Notes: a model not told the origin generated them from the letters alone. A stretch of 64,000 bases of DNA from Chromobotia macracanthus (GCA_036877525.1 JAZGTH010000089.1:964001-1028000), one strand, 5' to 3'. Positions 22,600 through 36,167 are shown, numbered from the stretch's first letter. Made by a program: numbers and translations.

Positions 22600-23633
22600 T
22601 TTTTATTTTTTTTTTTTTTTTTTTTTTTTTAACTCTATAACATATATAATCTGAGACTCTATAACAGTATATAACTCTGAGACTCTATAACAGTATATAA
22701 CACTGAGACTCTATAACAGTATATAACACTGAGACTCTATAACAGTATATAACTCTGAGACTCTATAACAGTATATAACTCTGAGACTCTATAACAGTAT
22801 ATAACACTGAGACTCTATAACAGTATATAACTCTGAGACTCTATAACAGTATATAACTCTGAGACTCTATAACAGTATATAACTCTGAGACTCTATAACA
22901 GTATATAATATAAAGTATATAACTCTGAGACTCTATAACGTATATAACCTGAGACTCTATAACAGTATATAACTCTGAGACTCTATAACAGTATATAACT
23001 CTGAGACTCTATAACAGTATATAACTCTGAGACTCTATAACAGTATATAACACTGAGACTCTATAACAGTATATAACTCTGAGACTCTATAACAGTATAT
23101 AACACTGAGACTCTATAACAGTATATAACGTATATAACTCTGAGACTCTATAACAGTATATAACTCTGAGACTCTAACAGTATATAACTCTGGGACTCTA
23201 TAACAGTATATAACTCTGAGACTCTATAACAGTATATAACTCTGAGACTCTATAACAGTATATAACTCTGAGACTCTATAACAGTATATAACTCTGAGAC
23301 TCTATAACAGTATATAACTCTGAGACTCTATAACAGTATATAACTCTGAGACTCTATAACAGTATATAACACTGAGACTCTATAACAGTATATAACTCTG
23401 AGACTCTATAACAGTATATAACTCTGAGACTCTATAACAGTATATTCTCTCTGAGACTCTATAACAGTATATAACTCTGAGACTCTATAACAGTAACTGA
23501 GACTCTATAAGTATATAACTCTGAGACTCTATAACAGTATATAACACTGAGACTCTATAACAGTATATAACTCTGAGACTCTATAACAGTATATAACACT
23601 GAGACTCTATAACAGTATATAACACTGAGACTA
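22366..23633 (+). repeat. 26-bp satellite array, about 1.27 kb
   Basis: Around 40 near-identical 26-bp units (core GAGACTCTATAACAG followed by TATATAAC and TCT or ACT). Units differ mainly by a C/A alternation and occasional short deletions. The array is interrupted at 22480-22631 by a block made almost only of A and T homopolymers. There is no open frame. Confidence 0.97.
22480..22631. other. A/T homopolymer block inside the satellite
   Basis: About 150 bases of runs of T and A, starting and ending inside satellite units. Such a block between near-perfect repeats looks like a consensus error or collapsed assembly in a tandem array, though a real poly-A/T insertion is possible. Confidence 0.7.
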
Positions 23634-25593
23634 GGCAACATTTACTTAATTAACATGATGACAGGTATCATATTAAGCAAGATAATGCCGTTACAGCTCA
23701 CATGGAGATGGCACTTAGAAAGAAGATACAATTTTATAGTACAGAGGCTCATATTAATATTATACCTTTTCTATTATGCAATGATGTATTTGCATTTTAT
23801 CAGTGCTTTTGTGTCTTTATACCAATATTTGTCATTTGTAAATGACTTTGGATAAAAGTAAATATTGGTTAAGGTATAGAAGAGAACAAATTTGGGTCTA
23901 AACAAAGATTTTAAAACGCCCATTTACCCAATGAATTAATGAATACACCAGTTGAATAGAAGTTTATCTGCTCCACTGAGTTCTCTGAAATCAGCATTGC
24001 TCAGAATTTATCGGTTAAAACTGTTTTACGAAGTGTGACCCCCACAGAAAAAAGCAATGAAATATACGTGTCTCTCCTGCAGAGTTTGCCTGTGCTCAGA
24101 TTTTAATATGAACTCAAATATTTCATCAAACATCACATTCTTTCTGTTTGTTCTTGCTGTTGATAAGACTAGTAAGGTAAGATGCATATAAATAGTCTCA
24201 TAAACTATGTGTGAGTAACCACAATAATACTTTCCTCTGGGATGATTCTGTGCTGTACACTGGAACTGATACCAAAACTGATTAATGTTGATTATTTAAT
24301 CCAAAATAATGTCTGTGACTAATGCCTTTAAGAGTCATGATTGAATGATGTATGTTGTTATCACATAAGAGTTCTTGCTCTTGTAACTCACCGGCTATTT
24401 GGGAGTTTTACTATACTGTTACATTCCTCCTTTTCATTCATTTCATGAGCATTTATTCATTCTTCAAACAGTGTCAATACCTTAATCAGAACCATTTATA
24501 AAAACAATAATCAGGAACAATCTGTTTTTTGCAGACTAACTGATTAACTCTTGAGAGTTTGACTTTCTGATAACAGAGTCCTATAAACACAGATTCATGG
24601 AGGTTATCGAGGCTCTACAATGCTCATGAATGTTTCCTCTGGTGCCATGCGGGAGCAGGATGTTGTTCTGAACATTCTGATCTTCTGGAAGGGGTCTGTG
24701 TCATGGGCTGATCTTTCAAGAATCAAAGTCACTTTAATATTATAAGATCACGGAGGGATCCCTGCTTAAATCAGGAGCCTGTTTCCTTTTTTTTTTTTAC
24801 TGTATTAAAATAAAAAGGCGATAGAAGATCATTTTCCCACCTGTAAACCATTTAACTGAAAGAATAGCAAGTTAGTTTATATAATCACAGACTGTTTGAG
24901 TCATTACTATAATTCCAGACAATTTTTGATCCGTGTGAAATTTAGGAGAAAACTCATTTGCACGTGTAGGATAACAGTAGGTAATGTCTGATAGACTAGT
25001 CAAACGACCACAAGCAGTCTTGATATTTTAAAACACTCTTTGCTTTCATGAGCTGACTGCTTGACTTTTACAATAGTGGGAGTTTTTAGCACACCTTTAT
25101 TTGACATCACATGTGATATTTAAAAGAGGCATTGATTTCTCTCTCGCTCTTGTCATGTGCACGGGCCCCTGTGATTAACTGACACTTGGCCCCAGGTGTT
25201 AGAACCCGCCCCCTTCAGCAAAAGAAAACTGTCTTTCAAATGCTTCTGGATGAGTCCCACAGAAATATGTCCACACCTGTGAGAGACATCAGGGAGGGGC
25301 CAAAGACTAATTCAAAAGAGAATCTTTATTTTGTAAGAGGAGGGACAACTATACTGTAGACGGAATGGACAGAACTGCCCTATACATATCAGAGTCAATT
25401 TCAGACTGACAGAGGCAGAGAAAGAGTTGGAGGTGGAGAGCTAGACATCTTAGCACTTAGAGCTAGAGTCAAGTAGAAAATACAGGTGGACTCCAGATAG
25501 GTACAAAACCAGAGACTAATAAACTAATAAATGCAATTAGGTACAAGTAGAACTTGGTAGGGAGAAATATTACTAATATAAATCTTGCCTGTT
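23634..25593. other. Sequence upstream of the first exchanger gene
   Basis: About 2 kb with no coding gene. CTTTGGATAAAAG at 23848-23860 is the tail signature of the tRNA-derived SINEs found elsewhere in the window. The last 0.2-0.3 kb probably contains the promoter and 5' leader of the first Na+/H+ exchanger, but I see no convincing TATA box or leader splice site. Confidence 0.5.
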
Positions 25594-28500
25594 ATGGCCT
25601 TTCTACAAAAGTTTGCACTTTTCCTAGTGTTACTGGTAATCTGTAGTACAGCATGTAGAGCCACAGCAATCGAGACAGAAGTAGATGACTATATATTATC
25701 TAGAAGTTCAACAGCGGGTACTGGCTCCACGACCAACAACTCGGAACAAGCATCTGCAACCATCACGACTTTACCGATCGTTATCTGGAAGTGGCACCAT
25801 GTGGAAACTCCATACCTGGTGGCTCTCTGGGTATTCACCTGCTGGCTCTGTAAATTAGGTAAGAAACATCACTCTGTGACCCATTCATCACATTCTCCAC
25901 AGCCACAATATTAGTATATCAGCAAAAGAAATAACCATTTACTGTGGCCTTTACTGCGAAGATGTAGTTTTAAAGGAAATTCTTTGTGAACATTATTTTT
26001 CAGCAACTTCACCAATTGTGACACCTCATTTGTGAGCTCAGATGTGCTGTTAACAGTTTGCTAATTCAGATGAGAAATTAGGAACCTGTAGAAAATAGAA
26101 GAGCAAAAATAAAGAAATGAATAGCATTAGTATTAAAGCTAAGCCGTTTTCACATCTGACATTTTATTGTCCAATGGGAATGAAACAGGTTATTCTACAT
26201 CTTTAATACCGGATTACAGACAAACTCTCAGGTTCCTGTCTGTATTTAAAGCCCATACACTGTGCTAATGAAGGAATTCACAGTCACGTTTTTTCTTGTT
26301 TTCCTTTCAAATCATATTTATTTATTTTTCATACATTTATTATACATTTCTCTCTTTCTAATATGGGTCCATTCTAATATTTAGTTATTCCTTATTAACT
26401 AAAAATTTTTTTTTTAAAAATGAGCAATTATTAGAAGAACAAAGAACAATTATATCGTAAACTGTAAAAATATTTGCTTGCTTGTAAATACATTTCTTGC
26501 TTTACGGTTTTACAATGTTTGCTTTCTCCATCCTTTTCGTTTCATGCAATATACTACGCAATGGACAATAAATAAAGCTGGCTAGTCCACATCAGGGCTG
26601 GTTCCCTCTTATGAAGATATTCATAGCTTAATCTGCAAAAAGTAACCTCCACCCAAAAAGTAAATGCCTGCCATCTAGTGGCTTCATAGATGTACTGCAG
26701 ACTGATAAAAATTTCATTTTTTATCCTTATTTTTATTTATATCTGCATTTTCTTACTATAGCAATTGTGAGGTCACATAGTTTTTTTGTGGAAAATTACC
26801 TGGCAGCAAAAGGGGCAAATCAGAAACGTGATGAAATCTGAACCGGGTAACATCCAGAATTGCCACTAAGAGTCCAGTGTTACCTGTTGAATGGCTGCTA
26901 GATCAGGTTTAGAAGTAGGCGTAGTTGGTATTAACAGATTAAGGTAGTGAGCGGTTGCTGAAGGGCAGGTTGGCGGGTTTGTAGCGGACCTGCAGAAGTC
27001 TGCTGGGGTTGGTTGGGTACCAGGTAATCTGGACCTGTTGTTCCTACAATTAGTGCCACCTGAGAATAAGAATATAGAATTTGTATCGACTATAGAGAGA
27101 ATAAAGAGCCAGTGTCATCCAGGTTACACTCAAGGTGATGAATGTGAAATGAAATCATTTGAGGTAAATGTGGATTTTAACACCTTTAAAAGACCACATA
27201 TGTCTGTCTCTGACAAACACAGCTTTCTTATCATAGTATGTGGTCTCACTACAATAAAATAGTTGCTATAGAAACACACACTCAAACTCATACACTTGTA
27301 ATTCTGCGCTTGGTGTTTTAAATCAAGCAGAATTCTGTTCGTCTTGTTTATGGCAAACCTTTGACTTCTGTTTACACTGAAAACATTATGTTGCGTGTTA
27401 TGCTGAAGTCCAGCTACACCAGCTGTACTCCCCACACAACTGTTTGCGTTCCATTTCTGCATGTCCAGAGATTCTGCGTGCGTAAACTCACTCAAAATTG
27501 CCTGTTGGAAAGAATCGAATGAGGTACATAATGCTGATTCAGTTCCAGAACATGAATTATAACATCATATTGCTGGTCGTGTCCGAGCTGGTACATTCTC
27601 CTCTCTGCTTTTAAAGAAATTACAGTGTTGAAACAAAACCTTACTGCTGGTTAATAATGTACTCCATTAAATAATTAATGAGCCGCCTGCATCTTTGACT
27701 TTCCTCAGAGGCACAGCAAAGTAAAGTCAGGCTCATTTCTGAGACAATGTACATGAACCCATTTGACTCCAGAAGCGTTAACACCCGTTCACACTGACAT
27801 CTGAGAGAAGTGGATTTGCAATGCAGCTTATAAAAAAATAAATGCATCTGTGATAATTAAGTCTAAGATCTTTAAGTCACAATATAATATGTTTGTCCAA
27901 CAGTGGGACCGATATCACGTCTAAATTTGGTCAGTCCAATGGAGTTGCTCCTGTTGCAGATTATCTGAGTTAAAACGAATGTGAGGGTTAGAACGCGCAT
28001 GTTACTGTAAACCTTAAAGTGCAACATTTGAGTTTATATAATATGTAAGAGTTCCTACACCATCTCTCTATCCAAGTCTTTGGCCAAAAATCACTGGAGA
28101 CCCCTGGTATAGATCTCAGCCATTTGAAATTAAAACTCATAACTGCAGTTTATTATGAAGAAAAGACAATTGATGTCTCTCTTAGCGACAACTGAATGAA
28201 TTACAGAATCCGATTCCACTGTAAAACAGTTTGACATTTACACAACTCGCATTTTAAATGCAGCACACAGGCATTGTGAAGGCACTGTATCAATCATTAA
28301 AAACTTTATCCATAAAACACACAGTATCATTTCAGGTTTTGCGTTGGTTAAATCATTTTAGCTCAGGTGTAAAAATATCACGTCAAGGTCACGCGTTACA
28401 TAAAGGATGGGATGTCGCCCTAAAGCTGTAACCTTCATATCTATTTAAACAATAGGTGATTAGGTATGTTACAGGAACATACACGAGAGAGAGAGAGGTC

Positions 28501-31500
28501 AACCAAGTGTGCAAAGCAACGTGCCAAGTTAAGCCTGTTGTATTTGTTAAGCATTACAGCCTCTATTGCCCAATGACATGGTTGGCAAGATTTAAACTAT
28601 TCAACTGTTTAAATCAAAACCCAAGAGTACACTCATATTCTATAAAACCTAATGGCACAGTCTTTAATTGTTGGCTGGCTGAACAATCGCAGGCTTTAAA
28701 TATGACACTTCTGAATGGGCCATGATGGCGTGCCAAGCATCAAAGTGAAGTAATCCCATTACATAATATTATTTATACTCTACAAACAAAGTTTAGCAAT
28801 TGTGGGCATTCAAAAGAACATCATAATCTGACTGAGATAAAAGCCCAGCTCGATGTCTGGCAGAGGTGTGGCTTTCAAAAGCTCAATGAATTAAACCCAC
28901 AAGTGATCCAATGGGATTTAATGCCATCTTTCCCTTTACCTAGAAAGCAACAAGGTTAAATGGAAAGCAAATAGTTACTGGCATTAATCTCCTCTGATTT
29001 TTCTATAGAGAAAAACACACCTTATTAATCTCACAGGTTTTAGATATCTCCTCGACTTGCCAAGATGCCAAAGAATCAATATGAACTCTATTATATATTG
29101 ATATCGAACTCTATGATATTGATATTTTGTAACTGTTTACTGTATGACAACACTTTGAGATTTGATTGTATTTGTTTTGATTTGCTCCTTAAGAATTTTA
29201 GGAGAAACATTTTAAGACAACCATTTTGGACTGTAAATGGTAATTTAGTTATCTTAATTAAAAAGGATTTCTCTTTAATTTTCTTTTAATCTGAAAGAAA
29301 AATGTATGAGCTATGTAACTCTCCCTCGGAACCAACTGTGTTTAAATGATTAAAGTGTCTAAACAGCTCTGAGTAACAAACTTACGAATCAATGAAAGAA
29401 CACGGTTTCAGATTGATCAAAACAGGTTGAAGATCAAGCCAATGTAAAATGCACTGATGGACTGATGCAAGAAATAGTCAGGAAGGAAATATGAGTGATT
29501 AACTAACTTACCTTTAAACCTTGAGCAGGATATGATCTTCCATCCACCTCCAACTTCCTGTCCTGTGAAAGATGAAACATCATTCAGACACACAGCTTAA
29601 TTGTTAACTCATCTCAAATGAATCACAAACGTTTAGTGAACTGAAAGATTTCTGTTGTTTACGGTCTGTATCACCGAGTGAAGATATCCACAGAAAAGCA
29701 AAATTACAAATGAGATTATATTTATAGATCAGTTGTTTTAAAAGCAATGAGATTAGACAGAGAGAAAATAGAGACTTAGAGTGCATATATTGCTTCTGAG
29801 ATCTGTTTCAGGTTGATACTGAGTGTAAACAATCTTCTCAGTTCTGTGTGCTTTAAGAAATTTTCAAGAGACAGGGTGTCTTAAAGTAGATATGAAATGA
29901 AACAGAACCGAATGCTCTCCGAAGTCAAGTCTCATGAGCTATAAAAGAGAAACACTTTCATTCAGTCTGGTTGCAGTTTGGAATCCCTTTAACTGGCAGA
30001 AGTTTCTCCATCTCTCCTGTCTTTCTAGTGTGCGAGCTGAACCACAGTGTCACCACTGTGTTTCCAGAGAGTGGTCTGCTCATCATCCTGGGGTTCATCT
30101 TGGGAGGAATCGTCTGGGGAGCGGACAAGGCGCAAACCTTCAGACTGGCACCCACCAACTTCTTCTACTACCTGCTGCCCCAGATCATCTTGGATGCGAG
30201 TTACTGCATGCCAAACAAACTGTTCTTCAGCAACCTGGGTGCTATTCTGGTTCACGCTATTATCGGAACATGCTGGAATGCGGCCGCAGTTGGACTTGCG
30301 CTGTGGGGCTGCTACGAAGGGGGCGCGATGGGTAAGTTGGGGAGGAAGCTGTTCTATGGGGCAAAACGTGTTCTATGTCTAATAGTGGCATTTAAAGGTA
30401 GGGTAGGCAATTTCAGAGAGACTAGCAATAGCAAGCTAGTTTTGAAGATCCCGCCCTCTGTGCAAAGCACTCTCCAAAGCCACGTCTCCTACGTAGTGTG
30501 CAGAAGTATGCAAATACATAGTCTGACAGGCAAGCAAGACATCCTATCATTGCATTTGGCATTCCACAGAAGATAAATAAATACATTCATATTTTATACC
30601 ATTTAACTTCTGATCTTGAAATCGAGATGTGAAGAGACTTTCAGCCAGCACAGCAAAACAATAATTCTGGAATAAACCACCTACCCTGCCTTTAATTAAT
30701 CTAATATTGTGTTCGACTCTTAGGTCAGCTAAACATCGGCCCTCTGCAGTTCCTGCTGTTCGGTGCTCTGATGTCAGCCGTGGACCCGGTGGCTGTGATC
30801 GCTGTGTTTGAGGAGGTCCATGTGAATGAGGTTCTCTACATCCTGGTGTTTGGAGAGTCACTGCTGAATGATGGAGTGACAGTGGTGAGTCTCAGCATTC
30901 CTCATATATTTACAACACACCACCATTTATCAGTCAGACAGGAGAAGTAGAACTAACTGCTGTGTAATCTGTAAGACCACTGGTTTCATCCTCCTCACCA
31001 TCCTCTTCATCATCTCTGTCCCCATCACAGGTGCTTTATAATGTGTTTGATGCTTTTGTGTCTCTGGGAGGTCCAAAGATCAACGCTTTAGAGATCATCA
31101 AGGGCATAAGTATGGACAAACACAATATATCCTCTCTCATTCACAAAAACATACTGCAGGGCTCAACACTCTCATTTAATTTAATAAAATTTTTATTATC
31201 ATCAATAAAAATTGATAAAAAATCATCAATAAAATATCATCAATCAATGTTTTTCATCATAAATGATATTATTAGTATTAAAAAGTGAGTGGCAATATAA
31301 CTATAAAATGTAAATGTATTTATATTTGGTTATCCTACAATTGGCAACAACTAAACCCTGATCCATGATCTCCCGTCATGATTTGAAAACATTTATTGAG
31401 AGCATCTTGTTTGTTTCAGTAGAAGAAAATATGACTTGCATAGAGGTTAACATGGTCAATATCACAAATTGTTCTATGTGTGATCAAACCACAGCGCAAG

Positions 31501-34500
31501 GTTGTGGGTTCGATTCCCAGGAAACATGTACTGACAAAAGCTATAACTTGAATGTACTGTAAAGGGCTTTGGATAAAAGCATCTGCCAAATGCATAAATG
31601 TAGAAACAGGACCTGATAGATTTCTTTTGATCTCATGCCTTTATTTGACTAGATGCTGATCAGTCGGTATTTGTATAAACACCTTGTGTTCCTTCACACC
31701 TTTCGCCAGCTGACACACTTGTTTGCTCCCCTAGTTTCCTTCTTTGTGGTGGCATTTGGAGGCTCATTTCTTGGTGTCGTGTTTGCCATTCTGACATCCA
31801 TGCTGACCAGGATCACCAAAAATGTCCAGGTCATTGAAGCTGGTTTCATCGTCGTCATTGGCTACCTGGCGTACCTGACCGCTGAGATGCTGTCGCTCTC
31901 CGCGATTCTTTCGTAAGATCATCTTAATAAACAAATGAGTGCAAACAGTTCCTAATAATTTTGTGAAGAAATGTATTGAGTCAGGGTTTTGTGTGTGGCA
32001 GGATTACCTTCTGTGGGGTCTGCTGTCAGAAGTACATCAACGCCAACATGGATGAGAAATCGGTGACGACGTTGCGTTATGCCCTGAAGGTGATGGCCAA
32101 CGGCTCAGAGACCATGATCTTTGTCTTCCTGGGGGTTTCAGCCATCGATAAAGCCATCTGGGTTTGGAACACTGGCTTCATCCTCCTCACCATCCTCTTC
32201 GTCATTGTTTTCAGGTTTATGGGTGAGTTACAGAGCAAAAGAAATAAACAGCTTATATTAAGTATGATTTTCAGAACTTTTCGGGACAAGGATTGTGTGC
32301 GTGATACGAATGCGATTCCTTCATTTCTGCAGGCGTTTTCTTCCTCAACTGGATCTTAAACCAGTCTAGACTGATTCCTATTGACCTCACGGATCAGATT
32401 GTGATGAGCTATGGTGGCCTACGAGGGGCAGTGGCGTACGGACTGGCGGCCATTTTGGATGAGAAAAAGATTCCAGAGAAGAATTTGATGCTCGGTACCA
32501 CACTCATTGTAGTGTATTTCACTGTCATTCTCCAGGTGTGACCCACCACCCACCCATTTATAACCAGTTTGAGTTTGCATGTGTTTATTCTGCCCTGTTA
32601 ATCATCATGTGACTTCTTGTAGGGAATCACCATGAAACCTCTGGTCCAATGGCTGAAGGTGAAAAGGGCAACTCAGTCTGATCTGACGCTCAACGGAAAG
32701 ATGAACAACAGGGTAACCATCAGTCACGACTAGAAATACTCATTTAGAGAATCACGCAGGTGAAAACGTGGCCATGTCTGTGAAATCCAGACCAAAGTCT
32801 CCTAATCTAATTATTAGAGATTAGAAGCGTCAAAGTTTGATTTCAGTCATGATCTTACTCAGTCAATATTGAAGATATAAATGTTTTATTCTCACAGAAT
32901 GTTCTTTACATTATGTAGGATGATAAAATGACTTTAACTGGGTTTTCACAGACAGGGTCACATATACATATAAATACACATAACACATATAAATACATTG
33001 TGAATATGAGATTAAATAGTTAACTAGGCAACATCTTAAAAGCAGGAGTTCAAAAACCAAAAGCAGTAATGGCAGTATGATTGTGTGTGTTTGTAGGTAT
33101 TTGAGCACGCACTGACAGCAATGGAAGACATCTGTGGCCGAATGGGAGATAACTGGTGGACCAGACAGTGAGAATTATTATTTATAACACACACACACTA
33201 AATAGGGATTCATTTTTCACTCATTCCATAGACTTCTATTGATTTTATACACAGCTAGTTATAAATACTATAATCTAACCCACATTCTAACCCCCACCCT
33301 AACAGACAACTTTCTACAATTTTACAATTTAATTAAAACTTTATTCACTATATAAATGAGTCCCCCAAAGGTTTTGCTCAGATTTATCAGGTTTTGCAGA
33401 TTTTGGGTACAAATATGTCCCCAAATGATGGTTAAACACCCACCACGAGAATTTTGTCTCAGATATTTTTACTTTTTTTCAGCTGGAACTATTTTGAGAA
33501 CAAGTACGTCTGCTGGTTACTAATGAAGAAAGATGCCAGGAAGAAAAACGACAAAATCTTAAGTGCCTTCCACACACTCAATGTGGAGGATGCCAGAAAT
33601 TACGTCACTGAGGTGAGAGAATGAGGCGGATTCATTCAAAACACAATAAAACAGACACTGTTTGTTCGTTTATTGTGATGGTTTGCTGTATTGGGTTTCC
33701 ATGTTGATCAAACGACACAATACTTCTAAACTTTCACTAGAAGTAAATCACAGGGATTGTATTTGATTATCTAATTGTATAATTAATAACTATAACATAA
33801 TAAGAATGGTATTCCTGTAGTATGTTGTTTACATTTACATACATGCATTTGGAAGTTTCTTTTATCCAAAGCAACATACAGTACTCAGGGTATGTATTTT
33901 ATCAGCATGTTTATTCAGTGGGAATCGAACCCACAACTTTTGTAATGCTAATGCAATGCTCTACCAATTGAGCTACAGGAACATGATATCATAATGCTAT
34001 AATTATTAAATGCTATAGTTCACAGCCTATTTTAGTTGCATCATCAACAATACAGTGAATGTTCTGAAGATGTTTTGTGGTCAATTTTGTTTTTCACATT
34101 CAGGGTGAAAGCAAAGGCTCTTTGGCTTTCATTCGTAATTATGACAGAGCAAATATAGACTTCAAGAAGAAGCTTGCTTTAGATTACGGTGACATCATTC
34201 CAGACATCATGGCCGACATGTCCGAATACGACTTTGGCATCGAAAACATTCCTGTGACTTCCATCACGTAAGCAGACCCACCAGATACGCTGCTACGCCA
34301 GCTGAGCTTGAACTGAAACCTTCGTAAATAGCAGAGAACTGAAGTCATATATTAGGATTGAAACTGTTGTATTTTCTGTCAATCAGAAAGAACCCGGTTC
34401 CCTCTGTATCCCTGGACATCCACGAGCAGGACAGGAGGAGCATGAATGAAGATCTCAATGCCCATCATTTACTAGATCAGCATCTGTACAAGAGCAGGAA

Positions 34501-35953
34501 ACATGTAAGAACATTCAAACATCTTGCTTGACTTTCCCACATGGAATATTTTTTCTTTATCAATATTTGGAATCCATCACCTCAGTGGACGTTCTCATCA
34601 CAATCAATCCATCTGACCTCTTTTCGGGCAGAACCGTCCCACCTACAGCCGCAGCCACTATAACACCACCGAGAATCCAGATGAGGTGCAGGAGATCTTC
34701 CAGAGGACCATGAGAAACCGACTGGAGTCTTTCAAAGCTGCGAAGAGAGGCGTCAACCCAGCCAAAAAACTCTCCAAACATCCCAGGAAGGATTCAGCTC
34801 AGAAGGTATCCTCACACCTGCACCCTCTAGTATCACTTTAGTTTAAAGGGACCATGACAAATTATGGATCAGTGTACAATACACTGACTGCAAGGTTTAA
34901 GACCAGAAACTTTACACAAACTCTTCAGAAACGCCTTTCTGATATTATATTAAATACGTTCCACATGTGTATTTTCAGCCAAATGGAAAGCCTGCAGACC
35001 CCCACAGAGCTCATCCATTTGGAGATGAAGGTAACAAGCATCACTTGTATTAACCAGTAGCTTGTTTATGCTGAAGGTATGATTAATATTGTTTTGGGTT
35101 GTCTGATCAGATTTTGAGTTCTCAGCAGACAGTGTGTCTAGCAGTGAGACTGCTGCTAATTTCCCTAGACACACAAACAGATCTGGAGGTAAGAACAAAT
35201 TCTGATATTATACTGTATTTATTTTACATAATAATATCTTGAACGAGAGTACAGGCGTGTTTATCTAATACATTGATTGAAATTTGGACAGTGTACTATA
35301 ATAAACTTATCTCAAAATAAAAAAACTTAATCTTAGTTTTTTGAAGAAAAAATATATTACTAATAGTAAATGGTAATTAAATTGATAATTGTGTCATCAT
35401 GAGCTTATCCTAATGTTGTGATAAATCTGTTTAAGTTCTCGTTTAATGAAAACAAATAGCCTGAAAAAACACAATAAATGTTTCATAAAAACCGTCCTTA
35501 AATCTTAATTTCAGAGGACTTTCATTGTGTATTTTAGTCATTTTGGAGTTTGACAGGCCAGACCTCACCCTCATTACATGAGAAAGAATGGGCAGCACAT
35601 TCATTAACATTTCTACCTTTTTGGAACAACGTGAGGGTTGTCTCTGATTTAATCATACTTCTCCTGCATTCTCTGTAGCTGGTATAGATAATCCATCATA
35701 TATCCATGACATGGACACCTCTCCTCCCCTGCGCAACCCACCGTGGCAAGAGGCGGGGACCAACATGAATGTGGCCCCTTCCCAGAGGGCCCAGGGACGA
35801 CTGCCCTGGACACCCACCAACCTCAGACGTCTCGCCCCACTGCGGTTGAGCAACCGTTCCACAGATTCATTTATGATGGCTGATGCTTCTGTCAATGAGG
35901 AGGAACCTGAGGAACATGAAGATCATCCTGGTTCAGATCATACCAGATTATAA
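25594..35953 (+). CDS. slc9a3: Na+/H+ exchanger, NHE3/NHE5 type, tandem copy 1
   Basis: Plasma-membrane antiporter exchanging external Na+ for internal H+, in fish typically apical in kidney, gut or ionocytes. Sixteen exons join in frame: 25594-25858, 30029-30331, 30724-30884, 31031-31109, 31735-31912, 32002-32222, 32333-32535, 32623-32712, 33097-33167, 33483-33612, 34104-34267, 34387-34504, 34632-34805, 34979-35030, 35111-35188, 35679-35953; 853 residues. A cleavable signal-like start (MAFLQKFALFLVLLV) precedes about 12 membrane segments. Transport motifs include FGESLLND at 232-239 (acidic E234, D239) and GGLRGAVAY. The tail starts with the NHE3-like KPLVQWLKVKR region and ends HTRL, a PDZ-ligand-like end. 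The ATG at 25594 was chosen; no earlier in-frame ATG is seen. The WHHVETPYLVALWVF stretch resembles NHE3 and NHE5; NHE3 is favoured by the tail (STDSFMMAD) and tandem arrangement, but NHE5 is not excluded. Confidence 0.9.
30391..30694. mobile_element. MITE-like element with inverted ends in intron 2 of exchanger copy 1
   Basis: The left end TTTAAAGGTAGGGTAGGCAA is inverted relative to the right end CCACCTACCCTGCCTTTAA. The 0.3-kb element has no transposase and fills most of the intron. It explains the apparent read-through reading frame after exon 2. Confidence 0.85.
31488..31600 (+). mobile_element. tRNA-derived SINE fragment in intron 4 of exchanger copy 1
   Basis: A pol III B-box-like GGTTCGATTCCCAGG is followed by the tail GGGCTTTGGATAAAAGCATC and TGCCAAATGCATAAATG, which I recall as a widespread teleost SINE tail. 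The A-box half is degraded. Confidence 0.75.
33832..33981 (-). mobile_element. tRNA-derived SINE, nearly full length, in intron 10 of exchanger copy 1
   Basis: On the minus strand it reads TAGCTCAATTGGTAGAGCA (A box), then GTGGGTTCGATTCCCAC (B box), then a tail with TTTGGATAAAAGAAACTTC. It is a SINE with a tRNA-like head and not a functional tRNA: the head runs straight into the SINE body and no acceptor stem closes it. Confidence 0.8.
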
Positions 35954-35961
35954 TCTCATAC

Positions 35962-36167
35962 ACTCCTAAAAATAAAGATTCTTAAAAGGTTCTTCAGAGC
36001 GTTGCCACAGAAGAACTGTTTTTGGTTCCCCAAAGAACTTTTAATTGCTTTCTTACATTTTATATTTTGGGAAACAGAAAGGTTCTACAGATGTTCATAA
36101 AGGTTCTTTACCATACAGCCAAAAATTGTCCTTCTATGGCATCATGAGGCATCTTTTTTTAAGAGGG
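35962..36167. mobile_element. Short inverted-repeat element, family A (copy 3), just after exchanger copy 1
   Basis: Ends with ATTCTTAAAAGGTTCTTC and GCATCTTTTTTTAAGAGG show the family A arms, and the centre has GGTTCCCCAAAGAAC and CTTCTATGGCATCA. It starts about 9 bases past the exchanger stop codon, so it probably forms part of the 3' UTR. It brings an AATAAA at 35971-35976. Confidence 0.7.

Noticed and set aside
22366..23633. CRISPR-like array
   Set aside because: Units are head-to-tail without unique spacers and the context is a vertebrate genome. It is an ordinary satellite.
25585..25593. Start of exchanger copy 1 at a TTG three codons before the ATG
   Set aside because: A eukaryotic gene of this kind is expected to start at ATG; the ATG at 25594 begins a good signal-like sequence.
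33832..33981. A functional tRNA gene on the minus strand
   Set aside because: Although A and B boxes are clear, the sequence continues into a SINE body with the shared TTTGGATAAAAG tail, and I could not close an acceptor stem.
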